Origin: Rubrivivax sp.
GTDB taxonomy: Bacteria > Pseudomonadota > Gammaproteobacteria > Burkholderiales > Burkholderiaceae_C
NCBI GenBank assembly: GCA_020248915.1
Contig: JADCGP010000012.1
Span: 124,001 to 188,000, forward strand
Reading direction: 5' to 3'
DNA length: 64,000 nt
Shown: piece after piece, positions 30,455 through 40,676 of the stretch
How positions within the stretch are numbered: the first letter of the stretch is position 1
Layout of the letters: each line of letters begins with the position of its first letter
Program-made: the position numbers and the translations under genes
The notes under the pieces: model-generated
Seen by the model: the letters and a program-made list of their open reading frames with translations, nothing else
Databases searched by the model: none
Told to the model about the DNA's origin: nothing

Positions 30455-31423
30455 ATGCCTGCCATGAACGACCTCCCCCGCGTGCCCGTGCTCGGCGTCG
30501 CCAGGCTCTCGCCGTTGTTCGCGGCCCTGATCCGCGAGCGCCACGAACTGCTCGACCGCCTGCATGAGACCGACCCCGCCGCCTTCGCGGTCGCCGCTCC
30601 CGGCATCCGTGCGGTGGCCGCCGGCGGCGACTCGCGCGTGGACGCCGGGCTGATCGCCAGGCTGCCGGCGCTGCAGATCATCTCCGTGATGGGCGTCGGC
30701 TACGACGGCATCGACGTCGAGGCCGCCCGCGCGCGCGGCGTCGTCGTCACGCACACGCCCGACGTGCTCAACGACGAGGTGGCCGACCTCGCGATCGGGC
30801 TGATGCTGGCCGCCGCGCGCCAGTTGCCCGCCGCCGACCGCTACGTGCGCAGCGGCCAGTGGGAGGCGCGCGGGCCGATGCCGCTGGCGCGGAAGATGTC
30901 GGGCTCGCGCCTCGGCCTCGTCGGCATGGGGCGCATCGGGCAGGCCATCGCGCACCGCGCGCAGGCCTTCGGCATGTCGATCGCCTACACCGCGCGCAGC
31001 GCCAAGCCCGGGCTGCCGTACCGCTTCGTCGCCAGCGTCGAGGAGCTGGCCGCCGGGAGCGACTTCCTGGTGCTGATCACGCCCGGCGGCGCCGGCACCC
31101 GGCACCTGGTGGATGCCAAGGTGCTGCGCGCGCTCGGGCCCAAGGGCATCCTGGTCAACGTGGCGCGCGGCTCGGTCGTCGACGAGGCGGCGCTGGTCGA
31201 TGCGCTGGAGCAGGGCGTGCTGGGCGGTGCCGCGCTCGATGTGTTCGAGGACGAGCCGCGCGTGCCTGCACGGCTGCTCGCACTGCCGCACGTGGTGGTG
31301 GCGCCGCACATCGGCAGCGCGACGCACGCGACCCGCCAGGCGATGGCCGACCTGGCCTTCGCCAACCTGCAGGCGCGGCTGGCCGGGCAGCCGCTGCTCA
31401 CGCCCGTGCCCGAGTGCGCATGA
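30455..31423 (+). CDS. D-2-hydroxyacid dehydrogenase (ketogluconate/glyoxylate reductase type)
   Basis: A 322-residue NAD(P)-dependent dehydrogenase related to GhrB and 2-ketogluconate reductases. It has the second-domain nucleotide motif LGLVGMGRIGQAIA, VMGVGYDGIDVEAARARG, VNVARGSVVDEAAL with the catalytic Arg, the Glu in DVFEDEP and the His in APHIGSAT. ATG 30464 is an equally possible start. Its stop overlaps the next start (ATGA). With gluconokinase and an IdnO-like SDR in the same locus, reduction of 2-ketogluconate or a similar acid is a reasonable guess. Confidence 0.87.
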   Translation: MPAMNDLPRVPVLGVARLSPLFAALIRERHELLDRLHETDPAAFAVAAPGIRAVAAGGDSRVDAGLIARLPALQIISVMGVGYDGIDVEAARARGVVVTHTPDVLNDEVADLAIGLMLAAARQLPAADRYVRSGQWEARGPMPLARKMSGSRLGLVGMGRIGQAIAHRAQAFGMSIAYTARSAKPGLPYRFVASVEELAAGSDFLVLITPGGAGTRHLVDAKVLRALGPKGILVNVARGSVVDEAALVDALEQGVLGGAALDVFEDEPRVPARLLALPHVVVAPHIGSATHATRQAMADLAFANLQARLAGQPLLTPVPECA

Positions 31424-32562
31424 ACCTGCCCGGCGGCGACCGACCGGGTCCGGCCGCGGGCGGGTTGCGCGGGCCCGGGCCGGTGGACGCGGGGCACCTG
31501 ATCGCCGAAGCGCCGCTGCGTGCGGCGATGCGCATCGTGGCTGCCGGGTTCGGCAGTGCGCCCGACGAGGCGGCCGCCGTCGCCGACAACCTGGTCGACG
31601 CCAACCTGACGGGTCATGACTCGCACGGCATCGGCATGCTGCCGCGCTACGTCGAGGCCTTCCTCGAGGGCGGCCTCGTGCCTGGCGCCCGCGTGCGCGT
31701 GCTGCACGACGCCGGCGCGCTGCTGCGGCTGGACGGCTGCGCCGGTTTCGGCCAGGTGATCGGCCGTGAGGCCATCTCGCTGGGCATCGAGCGTGCGCGC
31801 CGGCACGGCGTGGCGGTGGTCGCGCTCGGCAACTCGCACCACCTCGGGCGCATCGGCGCCTGGGCCGAGCAGGCCGCCGATGCCGGGCTGGTGTCACTGC
31901 ACTTCGTCAACGTCATCGCGCGGCCCGTGGTCGCGCCGTACGGCGGTGCGCGGGCGGGCTTCGGCACCAACCCGTTCACCGCCGGCGTGCCGCTGGCCGG
32001 CCGGCCGCCGCTGATCCTCGACTTCGCCACCAGCACCATCGCGCACGGCAAGACCCGCGTGGCCTACAACAAGGGCGAGCCGGTGCCGCCGGGCTGCCTG
32101 ATCGACGACCAGGGCCGGCCGAGCACCGACCCGCGCTGGACCAACGCCGAGCCCTGGGGTGCGCTGCTCGCCTTCGGGGCGCACAAGGGCTACGGGCTCG
32201 CGGTGCTGTCCGAGCTGCTCGGCGGCGCACTGGCCGCCGGGCTCGTCGGCCACCGCGAGGACGGCTCGCGCCGGCGCGTGCTCAACGGGATGCTGTCGGT
32301 GCTGCTGGACCCGGCGGCGCTCGGCGGCAAGGCCGCCTTCGAAAGGGAGGCGGAGGCCTTCGTGGCCTCGCTGCGGGTCATGCCGCCGGCCCCGGGTACC
32401 GAGCGCGTGCTGCTGGCCGGCGACCCCGAGCGTGCCCAGCGCGAACGACGCTGCGCCGAGGGCGTGCCGGTCGACGCGACCACCTGGCGGCAGATCCTCG
32501 ACGCAGCCGCGGCACTGGGCGTCGACACTGCCTCGGTGGAGCGCGCGGCGGGCCTGGCCTGA
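31420..32562 (+). CDS. YiaK/malate-lactate-type oxidoreductase
   Basis: A 380-residue member of the Ldh2/MDH2/DlgD family, whose members include ureidoglycolate dehydrogenase and 2,3-diketo-L-gulonate reductase YiaK. Diagnostic segments are NLVDANLTGHDSHGIGMLPRY with the catalytic His, ALGNSHHLGRIG, and GTNPFTAGVPL. It is translationally coupled to the preceding 2-hydroxyacid dehydrogenase gene and precedes the ABC transporter genes, so it probably interconverts a 2-keto and a 2-hydroxy sugar acid. Confidence 0.87.
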   Translation: MNLPGGDRPGPAAGGLRGPGPVDAGHLIAEAPLRAAMRIVAAGFGSAPDEAAAVADNLVDANLTGHDSHGIGMLPRYVEAFLEGGLVPGARVRVLHDAGALLRLDGCAGFGQVIGREAISLGIERARRHGVAVVALGNSHHLGRIGAWAEQAADAGLVSLHFVNVIARPVVAPYGGARAGFGTNPFTAGVPLAGRPPLILDFATSTIAHGKTRVAYNKGEPVPPGCLIDDQGRPSTDPRWTNAEPWGALLAFGAHKGYGLAVLSELLGGALAAGLVGHREDGSRRRVLNGMLSVLLDPAALGGKAAFEREAEAFVASLRVMPPAPGTERVLLAGDPERAQRERRCAEGVPVDATTWRQILDAAAALGVDTASVERAAGLA

Positions 32563-32607
32563 GCGTCGCGGCACGAAGGCACGGCACGCCGACGAGCGGC
32601 CGCGCGC

Positions 32608-32653
32608 GTCCTCCACGCCACCTATGGCTCCGGGTTTGTCCGGGCTGGAGGAC
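32608..32653. repeat. inverted repeat upstream of the ABC transporter promoter region
   Basis: GTCCTCCA (32608-32615) and TGGAGGAC (32646-32653) form a perfect 8-bp inverted repeat with a 30-base spacer. It ends 7 bases before the second FadR-like site. It may terminate readthrough from the dehydrogenase genes or be part of the control region. Confidence 0.35.
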
Positions 32654-32660
32654 GACTCAA

Positions 32661-32671
32661 TCATCATACGA
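32661..32671 (-). promoter_or_regulatory. second FadR-type operator-like site, upstream of the transporter
   Basis: Read on the minus strand this is TCGTATGATGA, matching TNGTNNNACNA except for one T in place of C. With its flanks it agrees at 17 of 20 positions with the site at 30389-30399, and it lies 69 bases upstream of the substrate-binding protein gene. The shared extended core GTATGAYGATTGA in a region of such high GC content is unlikely to be chance. Confidence 0.58.
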
Positions 32672-32740
32672 TAAAGAGCGCGCGCGGCATCCGCCGGCGT
32701 GACCCGACCAACGACGCCCTTGCTGCAAGGAGACAAGCCG

Positions 32741-34117
32741 ATGCGTTTCGTGAAGTGGATGGTGGCTGCCGCGGCCGGTGCCGCGATGCTGGCCGGCTCG
32801 CCCGCCTGGGCGCAGCAGAAGGTCACGGTCTGGTGGGAGAAGGGCTTCTACAAGGCCGAGGACGATGCGCTGTTCGCGATGATCAAGAAGTTCGAGGAGC
32901 GCACCAAGATCAAGGTGGACCTCAGCTTCTACGGCACGCAGGAGATGATCCCCAAGAGCGTCGCCGCGCTGGAGGCCAACAACCCCCCCGACGTCGCCTT
33001 CGGCAACGTGTTCGACTTCCAGGCCACCGGCAAGTGGGCCTACGAGGGCAAGCTCGAGGACATCACCAGCGTGATCGACCCGATCCGCAACCGCTTCGAG
33101 CCGCGCGCGCTGTCCACCACCTTCCTCTACAACAACGCCGAGCAGAAGCGCGCGTACTACGCTTTCCCGGTCCGCCAGCAGACCATGCACATCCAGTACT
33201 GGAAGGACATGCTGGCCGAGGCGGGCTTCAAGGAAAGCGACATCCCGAAGGACTGGAAGGGGTACTGGGAGTTCTGGTGCGACAAGGTGCAGCCCGCCTA
33301 CCGCCAGAAGACCGGCACCCGCGCCTTCGGCACCGGCTTCCCGATGGGCGTCGACTCGAGCGACGCGTTCTACTCGTTCCTGACCTTCATGGACGCGTAC
33401 AACGTGCAGGTCGTCAGCGACTCCGGCAAGCTGCTGGTCGACGACCCGAAGGTGCGGGCCGGGCTGATCGCGGCGATGAACGACTACACGTCGGTCTACG
33501 CCAAGGGATGCACCCCGCCGTCGGCCACCGCCTGGAAGGACCCGGACAACAACAACGCCTTCCACAACAAGACCACCGTGCTGACGCACAACGCCACGAT
33601 CTCTATCGCGGCCAAGTGGCTCGACGACATGAACAACCAGAGCCTGACCGAGGCGCAGCGTGCCACGGCCCGCAGGAACTACACCGAGCTGATCGCCACC
33701 GCCGGCTTCCCGAACAAGCCCGACGGCAGCAAGATGGTGTACCGCGCTGCGGTCAAGACCGGTGTCGTGTTCAAGGACGCGAAGAACAAGGACGCGGCCA
33801 AGAGGTTCGTCTCCTTCCTCCTCGAGGACTCCAACCTGACGCCCTACGTCGAGGGCTCGCTCGGCCGCTGGTATCCGGTGACCCGGGCGGGCCAGGCCTC
33901 CAAGTTCTGGACCAGCGACCCGCACCGGCTGATCGTGCACAACCAGTTCCAGGCCGGCACGACGCCCTTCGAGTTCACGAAGAACTTCCGCTTCACCCAG
34001 CTCAACATGGAGAACGTGTGGGCCAAGGCGATGAACCGGATCCTGTCGGAGAAGTGGACGACCGAGCGCGCGATTGACGAGATGATCGGTCGCATCAAGA
34101 CCGTCGCCAGCAACTGA
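32741..34117 (+). CDS. sugar ABC transporter substrate-binding protein (CUT1 type)
   Basis: A 458-residue periplasmic binding protein. Residues 1-25 are a signal peptide ending in SPAWA before QQKV. The mature part opens with KVTVWWEKGFY and contains NPPDVAFGNVFDF and YAFPVRQQTMHIQYWKD, typical of the MalE-like extracellular solute-binding family 1. AAGGAG lies 8 bases before the ATG. It is the first gene of a transporter operon with two permeases and an ATPase. The sugar or polyol bound cannot be predicted from the sequence. Confidence 0.92.
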   Translation: MRFVKWMVAAAAGAAMLAGSPAWAQQKVTVWWEKGFYKAEDDALFAMIKKFEERTKIKVDLSFYGTQEMIPKSVAALEANNPPDVAFGNVFDFQATGKWAYEGKLEDITSVIDPIRNRFEPRALSTTFLYNNAEQKRAYYAFPVRQQTMHIQYWKDMLAEAGFKESDIPKDWKGYWEFWCDKVQPAYRQKTGTRAFGTGFPMGVDSSDAFYSFLTFMDAYNVQVVSDSGKLLVDDPKVRAGLIAAMNDYTSVYAKGCTPPSATAWKDPDNNNAFHNKTTVLTHNATISIAAKWLDDMNNQSLTEAQRATARRNYTELIATAGFPNKPDGSKMVYRAAVKTGVVFKDAKNKDAAKRFVSFLLEDSNLTPYVEGSLGRWYPVTRAGQASKFWTSDPHRLIVHNQFQAGTTPFEFTKNFRFTQLNMENVWAKAMNRILSEKWTTERAIDEMIGRIKTVASN

Positions 34118-34265
34118 CCTTCCCCGAGGCGCCCGTGGCGCATCCCCCGTGGGCCTGCAGGGACCGTCCCTTGGCCCCGGGGGGGCGCCGCCGCGAGCGG
34201 ACCGGCTTGGCCCGGGCCGCGGCGGCTGGTCGATGACCGGCCGTGGCGCATCGACGGACGCGCGC

Positions 34266-35135
34266 ATGAGCACCGCGACCACCGCCGTCGCCGCCCCCGC
34301 CGGGCCGGCGCGCCGAGCGATCTCGTCCTGGGAGTTCTGGGGTCGGATCCTCGTGATCCCGTACCTCGTGATCTTCGTCGTGTTCGTGCTGTACCCGGTG
34401 GGCTATGGCCTGTGGCTGGCCCGCCACCCGGAGAGCTACGTCAAGCTCTTCGACGATCCGGTCTTCTTCCGCACCGCGGTCAACACGGTCGTGTTCCTGC
34501 TGGTGGCGGTGAACCTGAAGATGATCGTCGCGCTCGGCCTGTCGGGCTTCTTCGTGCAGAGCCGGTGGTGGATCAAGATCATCGCGCTGGTCTTCATCCT
34601 GCCGTGGGCGGTGCCGTCGATCCCGACGATCCTGTCGGTGCGCTTCATGCTCAACCCCGAGTGGGGCGTGATCAACACCACCATCTTCAAGCTCACCCGG
34701 ATGGACGGGCCGAACTGGCTCAACGACCCTACGCTGGCGCTCGGACTGTCGATGCTGATGCACATCTGGAAGAGCCTGCCCTTCTGGACGCTGATCTTCG
34801 TGGCCGGGCGCCTGGCGATCCCGGCCGAGCAGTACGAGGCGGCCAGCGTGGACGGCGCGACGCGCTGGCAGAAGTTCCGCCACATCACGTGGCCGTCGAT
34901 GGCGGCGCTTTACTTCACGTCCACGATCCTGTCGATGATCTGGACGCTGGGCGACTTCAACAGCGTCTACCTGCTCACCGGCGGCGGCCCGGCCGACCTG
35001 ACGCACGTGCTCGCCACACTCGGCATCCGCTACCTTCGGCTGGACCAGCTCGAGCTGGCGATGGCCAGCATCGTCGTGGCGATGCCGCTGGTGCTGCCGC
35101 TCGTCTACGTGATGATGAAGAGGCTCTCGAAATGA
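34266..35135 (+). CDS. sugar ABC transporter permease (MalF-like)
   Basis: A 289-residue inner-membrane permease with six or so hydrophobic segments and the EAA loop EQYEAASVDGATRWQKFRHITWP that docks the ATPase. The first segment is VIPYLVIFVVFVLYPVGYG. The ATG at 34266 is preferred; ATG 34233 is possible. The stop overlaps the start of the second permease gene (ATGA). Confidence 0.93.
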   Translation: MSTATTAVAAPAGPARRAISSWEFWGRILVIPYLVIFVVFVLYPVGYGLWLARHPESYVKLFDDPVFFRTAVNTVVFLLVAVNLKMIVALGLSGFFVQSRWWIKIIALVFILPWAVPSIPTILSVRFMLNPEWGVINTTIFKLTRMDGPNWLNDPTLALGLSMLMHIWKSLPFWTLIFVAGRLAIPAEQYEAASVDGATRWQKFRHITWPSMAALYFTSTILSMIWTLGDFNSVYLLTGGGPADLTHVLATLGIRYLRLDQLELAMASIVVAMPLVLPLVYVMMKRLSK

Positions 35136-35986
35136 GCCGGCGCTTCTCGTGGCGCAAGGCGGGCAAGGAGGCGCAACTGCTGCTGGTGGGCATCCCGGTG
35201 CTGCTGTGGACGCTGATCCCGGTGTATCACCTGCTGCTGTTCGCGCTGAGCCCGCGCGACAAGGCCACGTCCGGGCGGCTGTGGCCCGAGAACCCGACGC
35301 TGCAGAACTTCGACATCGTCTTCAACCAGAAGCACTTCTATCTCACGCACTTCTGGATCCAGATCGGCAACTCGCTGCTGATCGCGGTGGCCACCGGGCT
35401 GATCACGCTGTTCATCGCCACCTGCGCCGCGTTCGCGATCAGCCGCCTCAAGGTGCGCGGCGGGCGCACGGTGCTGAACCTGGCGCTGTTCACGTACTTC
35501 ATCCCGGCCGCCTTCCTCGCGGTGCCGATGTACAAGACGATGGCCATCTACGGGCTGCTGAACAACCGCTGGTCGCTGATCCTCGCGATGGTGACGATCG
35601 CTTCGCCCTACTGCATCTGGGTGCTCAAACAGGCCAGCGACAAGCTGCCCTGGGAGCTCGACGAGGCCGCGCGCATCGATGGCGCCAGCCCGCTGCAGCT
35701 GTTCCGCCTCGTCTACCTGCCTCTGATGGTGCCCTCGCTCGTGGCGGTGGGCACGTACGCGCTGCTGCTGGCCTGGAACGAGTACCTCTACGGCTTCCTG
35801 CTGCTGTCCAAGGAGGTCGAGATCCCCCTGGCAGTGGCCTTGGGCAACTTCCTGAACGCCGACGACTCCCCGTGGGAGATCCTGATGGCGACGGGCTTCG
35901 TGTACGCGCTGCCGCCGGCGGCGATCTACTACGCGTTCAAGCGCTACATGGTCAGCGGCCTGACGGCCGGGGCCGTGAAGAGCTGA
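35132..35986 (+). CDS. sugar ABC transporter permease (MalG-like)
   Basis: The second permease, 284 residues, with hydrophobic segments beginning LLLVGIPVLLWTLIPVYHLLLFAL and the EAA loop WELDEAARIDGASPLQLFRLVYLP, followed by the MalG-type ending YMVSGLTAGAVKS. It is coupled to the first permease by a four-base overlap and is followed after 9 bases by the ATPase gene. Confidence 0.94.
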   Translation: MSRRFSWRKAGKEAQLLLVGIPVLLWTLIPVYHLLLFALSPRDKATSGRLWPENPTLQNFDIVFNQKHFYLTHFWIQIGNSLLIAVATGLITLFIATCAAFAISRLKVRGGRTVLNLALFTYFIPAAFLAVPMYKTMAIYGLLNNRWSLILAMVTIASPYCIWVLKQASDKLPWELDEAARIDGASPLQLFRLVYLPLMVPSLVAVGTYALLLAWNEYLYGFLLLSKEVEIPLAVALGNFLNADDSPWEILMATGFVYALPPAAIYYAFKRYMVSGLTAGAVKS

Positions 35987-35995
35987 GGTATCGAG

Positions 35996-37048
<1,053 letters not shown>

Positions 37049-37108
37049 CGGCCCCGCAGCCGCGGCGCGGGGGCTGCTGAAGCGACCGAGTATCGGAGCG
37101 GCACGAAG

Positions 37109-37599
37109 ATGCATGTCCTGGTGATGGGTGTGAGCGGCTGCGGCAAGAGCACGGTCGGGCCGCGGCTGGCGGCGGCGCTCGGGCTGCCGTTCATCGAGGG
37201 TGACGAATTGCACCCCCCGGCCAACGTGGAGCGGATGGCCGCGGGCGTCGCGCTGACCGATGGCGACCGCGCCGAGTGGCTGGAGGCGGTGGGCACCGCA
37301 CTGGCCGCGGCACCCGGCGGCGCCGTGGCGAGCTGCTCCGCGCTCAAGCGCGCCTACCGCGACCGCCTGCGCACCCTGGTGCCGGGCCTTCGGCTCGTGC
37401 ACCTGCATGGCGCCCAGGCGCTGCTGGCCGAGCGGTTGCTGACGCGGCGCGGCCACTACATGCCGCCGTCGCTGCTGCCGAGTCAGCTCGACACGCTGGA
37501 GCTGCCCGCCGTCGACGAAGGCGCGATCGTCGTCGACGTCACCCGGGCGCCCGAGGACATCGTCGCCGCCGTGCGGCGCCAGTTGCTGCCTGCCGCCGC

Positions 37600-37603
<4 letters not shown>
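37109..37603 (+). CDS. gntK: gluconokinase
   Basis: A small P-loop kinase of 164 residues that phosphorylates gluconate to 6-phosphogluconate. It has MGVSGCGKSTVGPRLAAAL, FIEGDELHPPANVERMAAG with the substrate-binding region typical of GntK/IdnK, ASCSALKRAYRDRLR, and the lid residues RRGHYMPPSLLPSQLDTLE. The stop overlaps the next start (ATGA). Its position behind the transporter suggests that the imported compound reaches gluconate. Confidence 0.95.
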
Positions 37604-38370
<767 letters not shown>

Positions 38371-38394
38371 GCCGCCAGCAAGCGAGGACTGCCG

Positions 38395-38775
38395 ATGGAG
38401 TTCCCCAAGGTCGTCCTGTACACGGATGCCGACGGCCGCGCCCGGTGGCGCGACGAGATCGTGCCGCTCGACCAGGGCCGGCCGCAGGTGCGGCTCTCGC
38501 GCCTGATGGCCTGCGGCGGCTACCAGCTGCGGCGGAGCCCGCCGGGGTTCGCCAGCGACTTCCACTGCACCGAGCAGCCGCAGTGGGTGTTCGTGCTCGG
38601 GGGGCGCATGGAGATCGAGCTTCAGGACGGCAGCCGGCGCGTGTTCGAGCCTGGGCAGAACTTCCACTCGGCCGACCTGCTGCCGCCAGGCTCGGTGTTC
38701 GACCCGCGCGTGCACGGCCACCGCAGCCGCCAGCTCGGGCCCGAGCCGCTGCTCACGCTCTTCGTGCGGGACTGA
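38395..38775 (+). CDS. cupin-like protein
   Basis: A 126-residue single-domain protein. HCTEQPQWVFVLGGRMEIELQDGSRR followed by FEPGQNFHSADLLPPGS gives the pattern of a small cupin barrel with His ligands. It may be an isomerase or a sugar-acid-binding protein. It lies between the IdnO-like gene and the regulator gene, with GAGG upstream of the ATG. No specific function is claimed. Confidence 0.75.
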   Translation: MEFPKVVLYTDADGRARWRDEIVPLDQGRPQVRLSRLMACGGYQLRRSPPGFASDFHCTEQPQWVFVLGGRMEIELQDGSRRVFEPGQNFHSADLLPPGSVFDPRVHGHRSRQLGPEPLLTLFVRD

Positions 38776-38837
38776 GTCGCGGTGAGCCGGGGCTGCGCTC
38801 GCATCCACCTGCCGCCAAAGGGCGCGGAAGCGGGGCC

Positions 38838-39629
38838 GTGAGCGCTCCGCGACCGTCGCGCAGCGTCCTCGGGCACGTGCTCGACGAGCTCGGCCGCGCG
38901 ATCGTCTCCGGCCGCCACCCACCGGGCGCGGTGATCCCGCCGGAGCCCACGCTGTGCGAGGAGTTCGGCGTCAGCCGCACGGTGGTGCGGGAGGCCGTCA
39001 AGTCGCTGGTGGCCAAGGGCATGCTGGTCACCGGGCCCAAGGTCGGGACGCGGGTGCTGGCGCCCGAGCAGTGGAACTGGTTCGACCCCGAGGTCGTGGC
39101 GTGGCAGAGCGGCATCGGGCTGACGCGCGAGTTCCTGCGCGACCTGCAGGAGCTGCGACGCATCGTCGAGCCGGCCGCGGTGCGCCTGGCGGCGGAGCGC
39201 GCGACGCCGGCCGACATCGGCGAGATCGAGGCCGCGTACGCCGGCATGCGCGACGCCATCGAGCACGGCGGCGACTACGTCCGGCACGACCTCGCCTTCC
39301 ACCAGGGGCTGCTGCGCGCCTGCCACAACCGGATGGTGGTGCAGATGAGCAAGGCGATCGGCGCGCTGCTGCGCACCAGCTTCGAGATCAGCACGACCAA
39401 GCCGCAGGGCCCGTCACAGTCGCTGCCGCTGCACCGGGCCGTGCTCGACGCCGTGATCGCGCGCCAGCCCGAGCGCGCCGAGCGCGCCAGCCTGCGGCTG
39501 ATCGACGGCGCGGCGGAGGACATCGAGCAGGTGCTCGCGTCGCGCCGCCGCCTGCCTTCGGTGGCCGAGCCGGCGCAGCGCCTGAAGGGACGCTCCCGCG
39601 GCCGTGCCGCGACGGGGCCCGCGGGCTGA
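38838..39629 (+). CDS. FadR-subfamily GntR transcriptional regulator
   Basis: A 263-residue regulator. The N-terminal winged helix-turn-helix covers about residues 10-75 (AIVSGRHPPGAVIPPEPTLCEEFGVSRTVVREAVKSL). The C-terminal all-helical FCD domain (about 90-240) holds the metal/ligand residues DLAFHQGLLRACHNRM and LHRAVLDAVIARQPERA. Such proteins usually repress sugar-acid genes until the ligand binds. Two operator-like sites at 30389 and 32661 are its probable targets. The GTG start was selected because it immediately precedes the DNA-binding domain. Confidence 0.9.
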   Translation: MSAPRPSRSVLGHVLDELGRAIVSGRHPPGAVIPPEPTLCEEFGVSRTVVREAVKSLVAKGMLVTGPKVGTRVLAPEQWNWFDPEVVAWQSGIGLTREFLRDLQELRRIVEPAAVRLAAERATPADIGEIEAAYAGMRDAIEHGGDYVRHDLAFHQGLLRACHNRMVVQMSKAIGALLRTSFEISTTKPQGPSQSLPLHRAVLDAVIARQPERAERASLRLIDGAAEDIEQVLASRRRLPSVAEPAQRLKGRSRGRAATGPAG

Positions 39630-39653
39630 GAGGTCGAGAGGAAGGAGAAGGGG

Positions 39654-40676
39654 ATGAGACTGCTGATCACCGGCGGCGCCGGCTTCGTGGGTGCACGCCT
39701 GGCACGCGCGCTGCTCGCCCGCGGCGCCCTCGACGGCCGCCGCATCGAGCGCATCGTGCTGGCCGACCAGGCGGCGCCGCCGGCGTGGCTGGCGGCCGAG
39801 GCGCGCGTGGAGGCGCGGGTCGGCCCGCTGCTGCAGGCCTGCAGCGCGCTGCGCGAGGAGCCCTTCGACGGCGTGTTCCACCTGGCCTCGGCGGTGTCGG
39901 GCGAGTGCGAGCTCGACTTCGACCTCGGCATGACCAGCAACCTCGACAGCACGCGCGCGCTGCTCGATGCCTTGCGCCACCGCGTGCAGAAGCTGGGCGC
40001 GGCGCCGACGAAGCTCGTGTTCTCGAGCTCGATCGCGGTGTTCGGGCCCGACCCCGCGCACCCGTTGCCCGCGCTGGTCGGCGACGCCACGCTGCCAACG
40101 CCGCAGACGAGCTACGGCACGCAGAAGCTCGTCTGCGAGCAGCTGATCGCAGACTACACGCGCAAGGGCTTCGTCGACGGCCGCGCGGCCCGGCTGGTCA
40201 CGGTCACCGTGCGCCCCGGCCGCCCGAACGGCGCGGCCAGCTCGTTCTTCAGCGGCATCATCCGCGAGCCGCTGGCCGGCCAGGAGGCGGTGCTGCCGGT
40301 CGACCCGACGGTGTCGCACCCGGTGGCGTCGGTGCAGCGGATGGTCGAGGGCCTGATCGCGGTCCACGAGGCGAGCCGCGAGGCCTTCGTTGGCCGCACC
40401 GCGCTGAACCTGCCGGGCCTGAACGTGACGGTGCAGCAGATGCTCGACGCGCTCGAGGCCGTTGCCGGGCCGGCGGTGCGCGCGCGCGTGCGGCCCGAGC
40501 GCGACGAGCGCATCGCCGGCATCGTGGCCAACTGGCCGCGCGGCGTGACCTTCGCCCGTGCCGCAGCGCTCGGCCTGCGGCCCGACGCCGGCTTCGAGGA
40601 CATCGTCCGCCAGTACATCGCCGACTGCCGCGACCCGGTGATCGGCAACCCGCAGGCATTGAAGGGGCTCGCATGA
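39654..40676 (+). CDS. DenD-like NAD-dependent epimerase/dehydrogenase
   Basis: A 340-residue extended SDR. It has TGGAGFVGARLARALLARG, FHLASAVSGECELDFDLGMTSNL, the catalytic serines in VFSSSIAVFG and YGTQK. The arrangement, including VRPGRPNGAASSFFSGIIREPL, is that of D-erythronate dehydrogenase (DenD) proteins. The companion DUF1537 kinase and aldolase genes of the erythronate pathway are not in this locus, so the substrate may be another sugar acid. A strong ribosome site (AGGAAGGAG) precedes it. Confidence 0.85.
   Translation: MRLLITGGAGFVGARLARALLARGALDGRRIERIVLADQAAPPAWLAAEARVEARVGPLLQACSALREEPFDGVFHLASAVSGECELDFDLGMTSNLDSTRALLDALRHRVQKLGAAPTKLVFSSSIAVFGPDPAHPLPALVGDATLPTPQTSYGTQKLVCEQLIADYTRKGFVDGRAARLVTVTVRPGRPNGAASSFFSGIIREPLAGQEAVLPVDPTVSHPVASVQRMVEGLIAVHEASREAFVGRTALNLPGLNVTVQQMLDALEAVAGPAVRARVRPERDERIAGIVANWPRGVTFARAAALGLRPDAGFEDIVRQYIADCRDPVIGNPQALKGLA

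Noticed and set aside
34118..34265. A GC-rich 148-base gap resembling a dispersed intergenic repeat
   Set aside because: It shares only general G/C runs with the gap at 21288-21477; no alignable repeat unit could be shown by eye.
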